Part shown: positions 33,923 through 42,031 of the stretch, piece after piece
How the letters are laid out: every line of letters starts with the position of its first letter
Numbering within the stretch: position 1 is the first letter of the stretch
NCBI GenBank assembly: GCA_045660325.1
Contig: JAZRDO010000034.1
Span: forward strand, 1-64,000
Direction of reading: 5' to 3'
Length of the DNA stretch: 64,000 bases
From: SVTX01 sp045660325
GTDB taxonomy: Bacteria; Bacillota; Clostridia; Oscillospirales; CAG-272
Notes under the pieces: model-generated
What the model saw: only the letters and a program-made list of their open reading frames with translations
Databases searched by the model: none
What the model was told of the DNA's origin: nothing
Program-made: the position numbers and the translations under genes

Positions 33923-34744
33923 TTATTTTTCCAAAATTTCAAGGTTTCGCAAAATCGTTTCTCTTTTTCTCCACGAATAAGCGCGCTCTGAAAAATCCTT
34001 GTCGCTCATACCGTTTACGGTGTCCGTATAAAGAAGGGGTGTAAGCTTATTGCAAAAGAAATCAATTTGCGTGTAGATGGTGCCGTTGTTGATCGCCGCC
34101 TCGGTATAAGGGCAAACTGACTGACAAATATCACAGCCCCAAGCCGAGCCGTGTTTTTTTATCGCGTCGATCTCGCTATCCTTAAGAGCGCCTTTTCTTT
34201 GCGTAAGAGAGGAGAGGCACTCGCCTATCTCTGACTTCGGGCAAGCGGATATACACTTTCCGCAATTAATACATTCGCGTATTTCGTGAGCCTGACAGTT
34301 GTCCGTCGGCATATCCGTTATTATCTCTCCGAGAAATACAAACGAGGAGTATTTTTCGGTAAGAAGTAATCCGTTTTTGCCGATAATGCCAAGACCCGCT
34401 ACCGCGGCGGCATGAATCTCATCAATCGGAGAATTGTCCGTAAAGCCCGCGAAATTGTATTCGGGATTTTCTTTTTCAAGAAGTGTGATGATCTCGTTAA
34501 AAAGGGAATTGAAATATAGGTGATAGTCGCGCGGCGCGGCGTATTTTGAAATATTGCTCTCCCCGTCGTGCTTGGTATAATAGGGAACTGCGAAAATATA
34601 TACGAAAAGAGGAGTGTTTGTGTCAAGCCCTGCATTTTTGATCTTGTACTCGCGCAGAATTTTGCAGTCGCAAAGCTTCACGGCGCCGACCGTGTCGATT
34701 CCGCGTTCTGCAAGCAGTTCTTTTATACGGTAAAAGCCATCCAT
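33923..34744 (-). CDS. QueG-like iron-sulfur protein (epoxyqueuosine reductase family)
   Basis: A 273-residue protein with the N-terminal QueG-type domain (AVAGLGIIGKNGLLL) and a double 4Fe-4S domain (CINCGKCISACP, CDICQSVCPY). QueG uses cobalamin and two clusters to make queuosine in tRNA. This protein is about 100 residues shorter than Bacillus QueG, lacking the C-terminal HEAT-like part, so it may be a paralogue with another substrate. The start is put at 34744 because GGGGAGG lies 7 nt upstream; a longer frame to 34807 crosses this ribosome site and the AT-rich promoter region. It heads the addB-addA operon. Confidence 0.8.
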   Translation of the reverse strand: MDGFYRIKELLAERGIDTVGAVKLCDCKILREYKIKNAGLDTNTPLFVYIFAVPYYTKHDGESNISKYAAPRDYHLYFNSLFNEIITLLEKENPEYNFAGFTDNSPIDEIHAAAVAGLGIIGKNGLLLTEKYSSFVFLGEIITDMPTDNCQAHEIRECINCGKCISACPKSEIGECLSSLTQRKGALKDSEIDAIKKHGSAWGCDICQSVCPYTEAAINNGTIYTQIDFFCNKLTPLLYTDTVNGMSDKDFSERAYSWRKRETILRNLEILEK

Positions 34745-34841
34745 ATACACACCTCCCCATAATACTTTAAGTTTATTATAAACATTATAACATATTGAAA
34801 CGGTCAAAACAAGATGTTTTTACGTGATTTAGAGTAAAAAC

Positions 34842-34870
34842 TTGACTTTTTTGTCAAATTGATATATAAT
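34842..34870 (+). promoter_or_regulatory. sigma-A promoter of the rlmA operon
   Basis: TTGACT (34842-34847), 17-nt spacer, TATAAT (34865-34870), 50 nt before the ATG. On the other strand, 34770-34800 holds TATAAT-like boxes for the queG-like gene but no well-spaced -35. Confidence 0.8.
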
Positions 34871-34920
34871 ATTGCTGTGGTCGTGTTATTTGCGGCTCAA
34901 ACTGATATTTCGGAGACTGT

Positions 34921-35751
34921 ATGATAAGTATAGATAAGGTGATTGGGCGAGCGTTCGCTTGTCCTCATTGCGGCGCATCAATGTATATTTCGGACACTCA
35001 AAAGAGCGTGTACTGTACAGGTGCGAGAAAGCATTGCTTTGATTTTTCCGCGGACGGTTATCTCTCAATGGGACAGGGCGGCGGAGATTCAAAGGAAGCC
35101 GTAAGAGCGAGAAAATCCTTTCTCTCAAAGGATTATTACCTTCGCGGAGCGGAGGATATATGCTCGGTAGTAGGCAAATATGTCACACCCGACGCGCTTG
35201 TGGTCGACGCAGGCTGCGGAGAGGGATATTATACGAATAAGATAGCTGAGCATTCGGGCGCAACGGTTGGATTTGACCTGTCAAAATTTGCTTGCTCGGC
35301 GGCGGCAAAGTCTGCAAAGGCAAAGGGAATTGCGAATACGCTTTTCGTGACGGGAAGCGTTTTTGAGCTGCCTCTATCCGACGGCTCTGCAGATATGGTC
35401 GTAAATATTTTTGCTCCGTGCGCGGAGGAGGAATATTCAAGAATTCTCAGCGACGACGGATATCTCGTAGTCGTTGGAGCGGGCGAAAATCATCTTATGG
35501 GACTTAAGGAAGCGCTCTACGAGAACACCTACGTCAATACTGCGCGCGCTGATATGCCTAAGGGTATGACTCTTGTCGAGAAGGTAATTTCCTCGTTTGA
35601 TATTGAGGTCAGAGGACAGGACGATATAGCGAGCCTTTTCCTTATGACTCCTTATTATTGGCGTACTAAGGAAAGTGATAAGAATAAGCTTGCATCTCTC
35701 GATTCTCTTAAAACCAAAATTGAATTTGAAATATCGGTTTATAAAAAATAA
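34921..35751 (+). CDS. rlmA: 23S rRNA (guanine-N1)-methyltransferase, RlmA family
   Basis: A 276-residue protein with an N-terminal zinc finger (ACPHCGASM, then YCTGARKHCFD) and a SAM-dependent methyltransferase domain (VVDAGCGEGYYT motif I, FELPLSDGSADM). This arrangement is that of RlmA, which methylates G745 or G748 in helix 35 of 23S rRNA. The G748 form gives tylosin resistance in producers; which position applies here is not clear. CGGAG lies 5 nt before the ATG. It is the first gene of a four-gene operon ending at 37819. Confidence 0.9.
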   Translation: MISIDKVIGRAFACPHCGASMYISDTQKSVYCTGARKHCFDFSADGYLSMGQGGGDSKEAVRARKSFLSKDYYLRGAEDICSVVGKYVTPDALVVDAGCGEGYYTNKIAEHSGATVGFDLSKFACSAAAKSAKAKGIANTLFVTGSVFELPLSDGSADMVVNIFAPCAEEEYSRILSDDGYLVVVGAGENHLMGLKEALYENTYVNTARADMPKGMTLVEKVISSFDIEVRGQDDIASLFLMTPYYWRTKESDKNKLASLDSLKTKIEFEISVYKK

Positions 35752-35772
35752 CTGTTTTGAAAGAAAGAAAAT

Positions 35773-36486
35773 ATGAGAATTTCTCTTTGTATTCCAATGT
35801 ACAACGAGTTGTCCATAATCAAGGATACCGCACGTGCCGTGTCCGAGTATATGGAGAAAACGTTTGACGATTATGAAATAATTTTTTCCAATGACGGCTC
35901 TACCGACGGCTGCGACAAGGCGGTTGAGGAGCTTGGTTTACCCCGCGTTCGCGTTATCGGCTACGAGCAAAATCGCGGTAAGGGCTATGCCGTACGACAG
36001 GCGGTGCTTGCGGCTGACGGCGATATCGTTATGTTTACCGACGCGGATCTGGCTTACGGTCTTGACGTAGTCAAGAAGACTTATGACACCTTCATAGAAA
36101 ACCCCAAATCTGATATGGTAATAGGCTCGCGAAATCTTTCCGCCGACGGATATGAGGGCTATACTCCACTCCGTAAGCTTATGTCAAAGACGTATATCAA
36201 GGTGTTATGTATCGCGGGCGGCTTTAAGCTCTCGGATTCCCAGTGCGGCTGTAAGGCGTTTACGGGAGAAGCTGTAAAGAAAATTTTCCCGCGCTGCGAG
36301 GTCGACCGCTTCGCCTTTGATTTTGAGTGCATTCTTTGGGCGGTAAAGTATAAGATGACCATAACCGAAATGCCCGTAAAAATTATAAATCACAGAGAAT
36401 CCAAGGTAAATATCGTAAAGGATACCTTAAGAATGCTCCGTGATCTTCGCAAGATGAAAAAGCGCATTAAACGCGCAAAAATATAA
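35773..36486 (+). CDS. family 2 glycosyltransferase (polyprenyl-phosphate glycosyltransferase type)
   Basis: A 237-residue GT-A enzyme resembling dolichyl-phosphate glucosyl/mannosyltransferases. It has CIPMYNELSII at the start, SNDGSTDGCD, the DxD region MFTDADLAYG, IGSRNLS, and a C-terminal QCGCKAFTGEA / FDFECILWA. It would load a sugar from a nucleotide donor onto undecaprenyl phosphate at the inner membrane face. No transmembrane domain is attached. The C-terminus is strongly basic (KKRIKRAKI), which may help membrane contact. The ribosome site is weak (GAAAGAAAG). Confidence 0.85.
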   Translation: MRISLCIPMYNELSIIKDTARAVSEYMEKTFDDYEIIFSNDGSTDGCDKAVEELGLPRVRVIGYEQNRGKGYAVRQAVLAADGDIVMFTDADLAYGLDVVKKTYDTFIENPKSDMVIGSRNLSADGYEGYTPLRKLMSKTYIKVLCIAGGFKLSDSQCGCKAFTGEAVKKIFPRCEVDRFAFDFECILWAVKYKMTITEMPVKIINHRESKVNIVKDTLRMLRDLRKMKKRIKRAKI

Positions 36487-36515
36487 AATTAAAAAGTAAA
36501 ATTTTGGAGGACAAT

Positions 36516-37481
36516 ATGAAAAACTGGCAAAAGATTATTCTTATAACAGTAGTTTCCATCGTCTTGACGTTTGCATTGGCAATTCTTTCTCTTGCAATCG
36601 CAAAGCAGTTCGTCTACCCCGATTATGTGAAGAACAAAGAAGTTGTATGTAAGATCCCCGGGCTTTCCGACGGCTACGTTCCTCAGGGCGTGTGTCAGGT
36701 AGACAGCAAGGAGAACACTTATATTTTGACAGGCTATAACGAGGATAATCTCGCATTTTACGTTGTAAGCGGCAAGACCAGCGTTGAGCTTATCAGCATC
36801 GAGGAGGACGGCAGCAGAACAAAATCCCACGGCGGCGGTGTTGCTTGTGTTGGCGGTTACGTTTACATATCCGACGAGTCGGGCGTGCTTGTTTACGAGC
36901 TTGACGACGTTCTCGCGGCAAAGGACAAGGGTGAGATAAAGCCCGTTGACAAGAAGGCTATCGCAGTTAAGCCCTCTTGCGTATTCAATGATGAGGAATA
37001 CATATATTTCGCTCAGTTCCACGACGGTAATTCTTACGTTGCTGATCCCTCTCACACCTACACAACTCCCGCAGGCGAGGAAAATCACGCGTTCGTGGTT
37101 GCATATAAGCTTGGTGAGAACGGCACCTTTGACAATGAAAATCCCGAATACTTCATTTCCGTAAAGGACAAGGTTCAGGGCTTTATGAAGTACGGCGACG
37201 TTTATGCGGTTTCTACCTCTTGGGGACTTTCCTCCTCGCACCTTACGTTCTATAAGGGCGCAAAGGATAGCGGCAAGACTTATACCGCAAACGGTAAGGA
37301 GTGTCCACTTTACTACCTCGATTCCACTTGTCAGACAAAGGATATCCTTATGCCCGCGTTCAGCGAGGATCTCGACGTTGTTGACGGTCGCGTTATCGTA
37401 AGCTTTGAGTCCGCGTGCAACAAGTACGTTGTAGGTAAGTTCTTCTTTGCAAATAAGGTAATCTCTCTTCCTATCGAATAA
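36516..37481 (+). CDS. membrane-anchored extracytoplasmic beta-rich protein, unknown
   Basis: A 321-residue protein with one N-terminal membrane anchor (residues ~7-29, ILITVVSIVLTFALAIL) and a large outside domain of repeated beta hairpins: DGYVPQGVCQVDS, NTYILTGYN, ACVGGYVYISDES, FNDEEYIYFAQF, YGDVYAVSTSWG and VVDGRVIVSF. Spacing of 40-50 residues between these suggests a beta-propeller. Family not recognised. The start is at 36516, with GGAGG 5 nt upstream, rather than the TTG at 36504 that contains the ribosome site. It lies between a glycosyltransferase and a TIGR04076 protein in one operon. Confidence 0.7.
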   Translation: MKNWQKIILITVVSIVLTFALAILSLAIAKQFVYPDYVKNKEVVCKIPGLSDGYVPQGVCQVDSKENTYILTGYNEDNLAFYVVSGKTSVELISIEEDGSRTKSHGGGVACVGGYVYISDESGVLVYELDDVLAAKDKGEIKPVDKKAIAVKPSCVFNDEEYIYFAQFHDGNSYVADPSHTYTTPAGEENHAFVVAYKLGENGTFDNENPEYFISVKDKVQGFMKYGDVYAVSTSWGLSSSHLTFYKGAKDSGKTYTANGKECPLYYLDSTCQTKDILMPAFSEDLDVVDGRVIVSFESACNKYVVGKFFFANKVISLPIE

Positions 37482-37482
37482 A

Positions 37483-37782
37483 ATGCAGATAAGAATAACA
37501 GTTGTAAGAAAGGTCTTTCATAAGGATCTTTCCGAAATATACGAAAATCCTATCGAGAACGCCTGCAATATGAATGAAGGCGACGTATTTATCTCAAACG
37601 GCTATGATAAGCCCGAGGGACTCTGTGAGAGTGCTTGGGAAAGCATGGCGCAGTTCGTTCGGTTTTTAGCGGACGGCGGCGAGGATATTTACGACGGTTG
37701 GATGAAGGATAAAAGAAGCGCGATGATATCCTGTAACGACGGATTTCGTCCTGTAAGCTTTTATATTGAAGTGATTGAATAA
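37483..37782 (+). CDS. TIGR04076-family small protein
   Basis: A 99-residue protein matching the TIGR04076 family of anaerobes, recognisable by MQIRITVVRKVFHKDL at the start, CNMNEGDVFIS, PEGLCESAWESM and the ending GFRPVSFYIEVI. Function unknown. The ATG follows the preceding stop by one base with no clear ribosome site, so it is likely translated by coupling. Last gene before a strong terminator. Confidence 0.82.
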   Translation: MQIRITVVRKVFHKDLSEIYENPIENACNMNEGDVFISNGYDKPEGLCESAWESMAQFVRFLADGGEDIYDGWMKDKRSAMISCNDGFRPVSFYIEVIE

Positions 37783-37788
37783 AATAAA

Positions 37789-37819
37789 AATGACGGAGAT
37801 TATTCTCCGTCATTTTTTT
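37789..37819. terminator. bidirectional terminator between the rlmA operon and the 5'-nucleotidase gene
   Basis: Stem AATGACGGAGA / TCTCCGTCATT, A-run left and seven T right, between convergent genes. Confidence 0.9.
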
Positions 37820-37823
37820 GCTT

Positions 37824-39539
37824 TTATTTTGCGTATCCGCCGTCTCTTATGTACTGTGCAAGAAGATCGCGCGCAAACGTTGTTTCATCATACTGCTCGA
37901 CTACCGTGCATTTTGCCCAGGCGTAAAGAGCCGTCCAGCTGTCGCATATAATATAATACGTCTTGTTATTGTCTATTTGCGAGGTTGAAATAGACGAATA
38001 AGTTTTATAGCTACTATTGTTTAAGAACTTGGATTTAAGATCGCTACCCTTGATGGAGCAAAGATACAGGGGGTTGTCAAACGGCAGGATCATCTGAAGG
38101 TCACTGTATTGAACGTTACCAACGTTCAGCTCGTACGGGCTTCTTAGGTTGAGTGAGCCGCCGCCAAGCACGATATCGTACTTATCGCCCCATCTTTCCA
38201 CGCCTGCCTCGTAGTAGAGCTTTGCAACCGTGCTGCCGATAAAGCTGCTGTTGCGGAATTTTGCATTGTATCCGAGCTCGTTGTAGATCCAACCGATCTC
38301 GTCCCAGTACTTATTTATAAGATCCTTAATAACAGGATCACCGGTCATGCTTGTGTATTCCGAGTGATTAACGTAGCCTGTGATATTATATTTTACGTTA
38401 CCGTTAGCATAGTTTACGTCAACCTCAACGTGGGTCATACCGCGAGAGTTATCGCCACCGCCCTGAAGATGAGGAACGCCGTAGCTGTCGGTCGTAACGT
38501 AGGAGCTGTGAGAGTGTCCGCCGAATACCATGTCAACGTATCCGTCGCGTGAAAGCGAGGAGTCGTAGGATCCGCTTTGGGTAGAATTATCGTGAATTAC
38601 GTAAATGATAATATCCGCGCCCTCTGCACGAAGCTTTTCACTCTCCGCCTTAACGAGATCCGTAAGCGCTGAGCCTGTTTTGAAGTTTACACCCTTTGTC
38701 ATTTCGGAGGAGATTGATGAGTAGCAGTCGCCGATAGCACCGATGATGCCGATCTGCGCGCCGCCGCGCTCGATCATAACGGAAGGCTTGCAGTAATCAA
38801 CTCTTTGTCCTGTTGCGTTATCGTAAACGTTAATTGCAAGGATCGGGAATTCTGCGATTGCAGCGTTCTGCTTGATAGCATCCTCGCCCCAGTCAAACTC
38901 GTGGTTGCCGAGTGCCATAGCATCAAAGCCCAGGTGATTCATCCAATCTGTGATGATCTTACCCTTTGTACCGTTAGAAGCAGAGCCGCCCTGCCACATA
39001 TCACCCGCGGAAAGGAATACCGTGTAGTCGTCAATGCTCATACGTGCCTTGAGGAATGCGGTCATTTCGTCAACGCCGGGCTGGTCGTCGCCGTCCTCAA
39101 GCTTACCGTGGAGGTCGTTTATAGAATAGAAGTCGATCGTAACGACAATGTATCTCTGACAAACGTCGCAATAGCCGTTATTGTCGGAGTCCTTGTGGCT
39201 GTTCTTGTTAGGATCGTCCTCAACGTTATCGCCGTTTCCGTTGCCTGTGGTGGTGTTATCCTCACCGCCGTCATCGGTGGTAGTGCCTTCTTCGCCGCCA
39301 TCGTCGGTTGTAGTGCCTTCCTCGCCGCCGTTGCCGGTAGTAGTATTGTCCTCACCGCCGTTGCCGGTAGTAGTATCCTCCTCACCGGGACCGGGGCAAA
39401 TGCCGGGATCGTCCTCGTATGTGGGATGCTCAAAGGGAGGAGTCGTGGTTTCGTCCGTTGAATCGATTATGCTTCCTGTATTACAGGCGGAAAGCAGTAT
39501 CGCAAGCACCAATATGAGCGCTATCCAAATTTTTTTCAT
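37824..39539 (-). CDS. secreted 5'-nucleotidase/2',3'-cyclic phosphodiesterase-like lipoprotein
   Basis: A 571-residue lipoprotein (LLSAC, Cys19) with an acidic Thr/Gly repeat linker (residues 53-102), a short DNNGYCDVC motif, a metallophosphatase domain (SINDLHGK, SAGDMWQGG, ALGNHEFDWG, FGGHSHS) and a 5'-nucleotidase C-terminal domain (YSDLQMILPFDNPLY, YYIICDSW). It would release phosphate and nucleosides from nucleotides outside the cell. The start at 39539 has GGAG 6 nt upstream; the TTG at 39551 lies within that site. Single gene with a perfect promoter. Nearby are a secreted nuclease and nucleoside salvage genes. Confidence 0.9.
   Translation of the reverse strand: MKKIWIALILVLAILLSACNTGSIIDSTDETTTPPFEHPTYEDDPGICPGPGEEDTTTGNGGEDNTTTGNGGEEGTTTDDGGEEGTTTDDGGEDNTTTGNGNGDNVEDDPNKNSHKDSDNNGYCDVCQRYIVVTIDFYSINDLHGKLEDGDDQPGVDEMTAFLKARMSIDDYTVFLSAGDMWQGGSASNGTKGKIITDWMNHLGFDAMALGNHEFDWGEDAIKQNAAIAEFPILAINVYDNATGQRVDYCKPSVMIERGGAQIGIIGAIGDCYSSISSEMTKGVNFKTGSALTDLVKAESEKLRAEGADIIIYVIHDNSTQSGSYDSSLSRDGYVDMVFGGHSHSSYVTTDSYGVPHLQGGGDNSRGMTHVEVDVNYANGNVKYNITGYVNHSEYTSMTGDPVIKDLINKYWDEIGWIYNELGYNAKFRNSSFIGSTVAKLYYEAGVERWGDKYDIVLGGGSLNLRSPYELNVGNVQYSDLQMILPFDNPLYLCSIKGSDLKSKFLNNSSYKTYSSISTSQIDNNKTYYIICDSWTALYAWAKCTVVEQYDETTFARDLLAQYIRDGGYAK
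39234..39383. repeat. 30-bp tandem repeat, five units, inside the 5'-nucleotidase gene
   Basis: Five in-frame units encode E-E/D-x-TTT-G/D-N/D-GG decapeptides (residues 53-102 of the lipoprotein). Two subtypes alternate (TTTGNGG and TTTDDGG), so units were probably duplicated in blocks. They form a flexible acidic spacer between the lipid anchor and the enzyme. Confidence 0.85.
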
Positions 39540-39588
39540 TCTTTTCTCCAATCTTTACAGAAGATTTGTCAAACATTTTCCTATTTTA

Positions 39589-39617
39589 ATTATAACACAA
39601 AACGAACAACGTGTCAA
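39589..39617 (-). promoter_or_regulatory. consensus sigma-A promoter of the 5'-nucleotidase gene
   Basis: Minus strand TTGACA (39617-39612), 17-nt spacer, TATAAT (39594-39589): a perfect consensus, 50 nt before the ATG. Confidence 0.9.
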
Positions 39618-39685
39618 TACGCGCCGTGAAAAAACGAAATTTGTAGAACAAAGGTTTTTGGGTATTTTGCATAGGAATTTTTGCG

Positions 39686-39705
39686 GTATTTTTATGCAAA
39701 AATAC
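39686..39705. repeat. 20-bp palindrome in a 300-bp AT-rich intergenic stretch
   Basis: GTATTTTT-ATGC-AAAAATAC is perfectly symmetric. It sits between the divergent promoters at 39617 and 39901. The rest of 39620-39900 is AT-rich with no open frame I can support. Confidence 0.6.
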
Positions 39706-39900
39706 ATTTAAAAATCCATATAAATGTGCAGTTTTCATCTAAAAACGTCGAAAAATACAATAAAATGTTACAATATAAACTCTTTGTTTACAACACCTTA
39801 CTGTCTTTTTGCCCGAATTTTGGTGGAGTCGTATGACAACCGTTCAAAATACAAATAACATTATGTGCTTTTCGCCGATTTTTCAAAAATAGGTTGTTTT

Positions 39901-39929
39901 TTGTTAAAATGTGTGGTATTATATATAAT
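39901..39929 (+). promoter_or_regulatory. sigma-A promoter of the RDD-protein gene
   Basis: TTGTTA (39901-39906), 17-nt spacer, TATAAT (39924-39929). The predicted start leaves a leader of about 115 nt before the ATG at 40050. Confidence 0.7.
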
Positions 39930-39955
39930 AGATGAATGGTGCAAAAGGGTAAACT

Positions 39956-39991
39956 ATGCTTTTTTCGGGTTTTGGTACGGTCTTTACTTGA
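39956..39991 (+). CDS. possible 11-codon leader peptide upstream of the RDD gene
   Basis: ATG at 39956 is preceded by AAAAGGG with 6-nt spacing and reads MLFSGFGTVFT, then TGA. Its initiation region (AAAGGGTAAACTATGCT) nearly duplicates that of the main gene (AAAGGACAAACTATGCT at 40038-40054). It could be a leader ORF or only a relic of a duplicated start. Confidence 0.4.
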   Translation: MLFSGFGTVFT

Positions 39992-40049
39992 TATTTACGT
40001 AGTAATGAGCGATTTTTGCTGCTTTTGCGATCTTATGAAAGGACAAACT

Positions 40050-40856
40050 ATGCTGGATTTACAAAAGGCAGGAATATTCAAAAGATTTTCCGCTTGGCTT
40101 TGCGACGTTGTGCTGCTTGCAGTAGTAGCGATCGGTGCGATCCTTTTGGGATTGATCATCACGAATTATGATTCGCACACGGATAATTATACGAGCTTAC
40201 AGGCAGAGTGCGGTGAAATGCTAAAGGCTTATTCCGAAAAGTACGGTGAAGATATAATTAACTCTACTGAAGAGGAAAGGGCAACCTTCACTCCCGAGCA
40301 AAAGGCCTTGTACGAGGCTGCCGACGCGGAGCTCAAGGCTGATCCTAAGGCTAATGAGCTGTACGGTAAGGTTGCGTATGAGGAGCAGATCATGTATAAC
40401 CTCATACTGACTATTGTTCCGATAGCCTTGCTCGTAGCGTTTTTGCTTCTTGAATTCCTCGTTCCGTTACTGTTTAAAAACGGTCAGACGGTCGGAAAGA
40501 AGATCTTCGGTATCGGCGTTATGAAAAATAACGGTACAAGGCTTACTCCCCAGATATTGTTCGTAAGAGCAATTCTCGGTAAGTATACAATGGAAACTAT
40601 GGTTCCCGTATTCCTTCTTTTGCTTGTTTACGCAGGATTCTTGAGCGGAATCGTAGGAATTATAGTTGTCGCGCTCATAGGTATATTCAATATCGTGCTT
40701 ATGATCGCAACAAAGGCAAATCTCGCTATCCACGACGCGCTTTCCTATACTGTAACGGTCGAGCTTGCGAGCCAAAGAATTTTTGAAAATGAGCAGGAGC
40801 TTCTCGAATATAAAAAGAAGCTTCACGCTGAGGCAGTTGAATCTGCCCGTTATTAA
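40050..40856 (+). CDS. RDD-family membrane protein
   Basis: A 268-residue protein. The RDD domain has FKRFSAWLCDVVLLAVV (Arg and Asp of the first helix) and, after a long hydrophilic loop, GQTVGKKIFGIGVMKN and NLAIHDALSYT. About four membrane segments: residues 15-36, 116-137, 184-206 and 206-225. The ~75-residue charged loop (residues 40-112) between segments 1 and 2 is longer than usual and probably faces outward. RDD proteins are of uncertain function; some are linked to Na+/H+ exchange. The start at 40050 has AAAGGA 6 nt upstream; the longer frame from 39936 lacks a ribosome site. It lies 65 nt before the transporter genes. Confidence 0.75.
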   Translation: MLDLQKAGIFKRFSAWLCDVVLLAVVAIGAILLGLIITNYDSHTDNYTSLQAECGEMLKAYSEKYGEDIINSTEEERATFTPEQKALYEAADAELKADPKANELYGKVAYEEQIMYNLILTIVPIALLVAFLLLEFLVPLLFKNGQTVGKKIFGIGVMKNNGTRLTPQILFVRAILGKYTMETMVPVFLLLLVYAGFLSGIVGIIVVALIGIFNIVLMIATKANLAIHDALSYTVTVELASQRIFENEQELLEYKKKLHAEAVESARY

Positions 40857-40921
40857 TCGGTTTTTAATTTTTAAAATTAAAATAAATTTATATTCCAAAC
40901 TTTCAAGGAGGTTTAGGTTGA

Positions 40922-42028
40922 ATGAAAGTTGAATTGCAGAATTTGACAAAAGTTTTCCCGAGCCGTAACAAAAAGTCAGGCGAAGAGGTTATTGCTGTAA
41001 ATAACTTCACGTTTGAAATCCCCGATGGTAAGCTTGTAGGTCTTCTCGGCCCCTCGGGTTGCGGTAAGAGTACAACACTCTACATGATCAGTGGACTTCA
41101 GAAGCCCACATCAGGTAAGATCTTCTTCGGCGAGGAGGATGTAACTGAGCTTACACCTGAGAACAGAGGCATTGGTCTCGTTTTCCAGAACTACGCTCTT
41201 TATCCTCACATGACGGTTAAGCAGAACATTATGTTCCCGCTTCAGAACCTCAAGGGCGCTGACAAGATGAAGAAGGACGAAATGCTTGAGCGCGCACACG
41301 AAGCGGCAAGACTCGTTCAGATCGACGAGCTTATGGAAAGAAAGCCCAGTGAGCTTTCCGGTGGTCAGCAGCAGAGAGTTGCTATCGCCCGTGCGCTTGT
41401 AAAGATGCCCCGCGTTCTTCTCTTGGACGAGCCTCTCTCCAACCTTGACGCGCGTCTTAGACTTCAGACTCGTGAAGAGATCAGAAGAATTCAGAAGGAA
41501 ACGGGCATTACAACAGTATTCGTAACACACGACCAGGAAGAGGCGATGAGCATCTCCGACCTTATCGTAGTTATGAAGCTCGGCGTTCTCCAGCAGATCG
41601 GTAAGCCTCAGGACATTTACGACAGCCCCGTTAACCTTTTCGTAGCGAAGTTCCTTGGAACTCCTCCGATCAACGTATTCAACGGCGCAGTTGTTGGTGG
41701 TAAGGTAGTTATCTGCGACAAGGAGGTTATGGATGCTCCCGGTGTTGAGGACCAGGAGGTATTCGTAGGTATCCGTCCCGAGGGCTTTATTCCCGCAGCT
41801 GACGGCGCTCTCGTATGCCAGCTCAATAACGTTGAGGTTATGGGCCGTGACGTAAGCATCGTTTCCAAGCACGAGGCATCCGCAAATCCCATCGTGCGCT
41901 CCATCGTAAGCTCCGACTTCGCAAAGCAGATTGCTGAAGGACAGACGGAGGTTGCATTCAATCTTAAGTCCGACAAGGTATTCATTTTCAACAAGGAAAC
42001 TGAAGAAAGAATATATCTCGAGGTGTAA
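40922..42028 (+). CDS. MsmK/UgpC-type ABC sugar importer ATPase
   Basis: A 368-residue ATPase of CUT1 carbohydrate importers. Walker A is GPSGCGKSTT, the signature LSGGQQQRV, Walker B LLLDEPLSNLD, the H-loop FVTHDQEEAM; a C-terminal TOBE-type regulatory domain (VFVGIRPEGFIP) follows. It would power import by the next two gene products. Such ATPases are often shared among several transporters, which could also serve the orphan binding protein at 3.1 kb. AAGGAGG lies 10 nt before the ATG; no clear promoter is seen in the AT-rich gap. Confidence 0.93.
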   Translation: MKVELQNLTKVFPSRNKKSGEEVIAVNNFTFEIPDGKLVGLLGPSGCGKSTTLYMISGLQKPTSGKIFFGEEDVTELTPENRGIGLVFQNYALYPHMTVKQNIMFPLQNLKGADKMKKDEMLERAHEAARLVQIDELMERKPSELSGGQQQRVAIARALVKMPRVLLLDEPLSNLDARLRLQTREEIRRIQKETGITTVFVTHDQEEAMSISDLIVVMKLGVLQQIGKPQDIYDSPVNLFVAKFLGTPPINVFNGAVVGGKVVICDKEVMDAPGVEDQEVFVGIRPEGFIPAADGALVCQLNNVEVMGRDVSIVSKHEASANPIVRSIVSSDFAKQIAEGQTEVAFNLKSDKVFIFNKETEERIYLEV

Positions 42029-42031
42029 ATT

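Noticed and set aside
34745..34807. A well-formed promoter for the queG-like operon
   Set aside because: Two TATAAT boxes are present, but the available TTGACC gives spacers of 12 or 21 nt, outside the working range.
39936..40049. A longer RDD protein starting at 39936
   Set aside because: No ribosome site at 39936; the extra 38 residues are atypical, while the ATG at 40050 has AAAGGA at ideal spacing and begins at the RDD domain.
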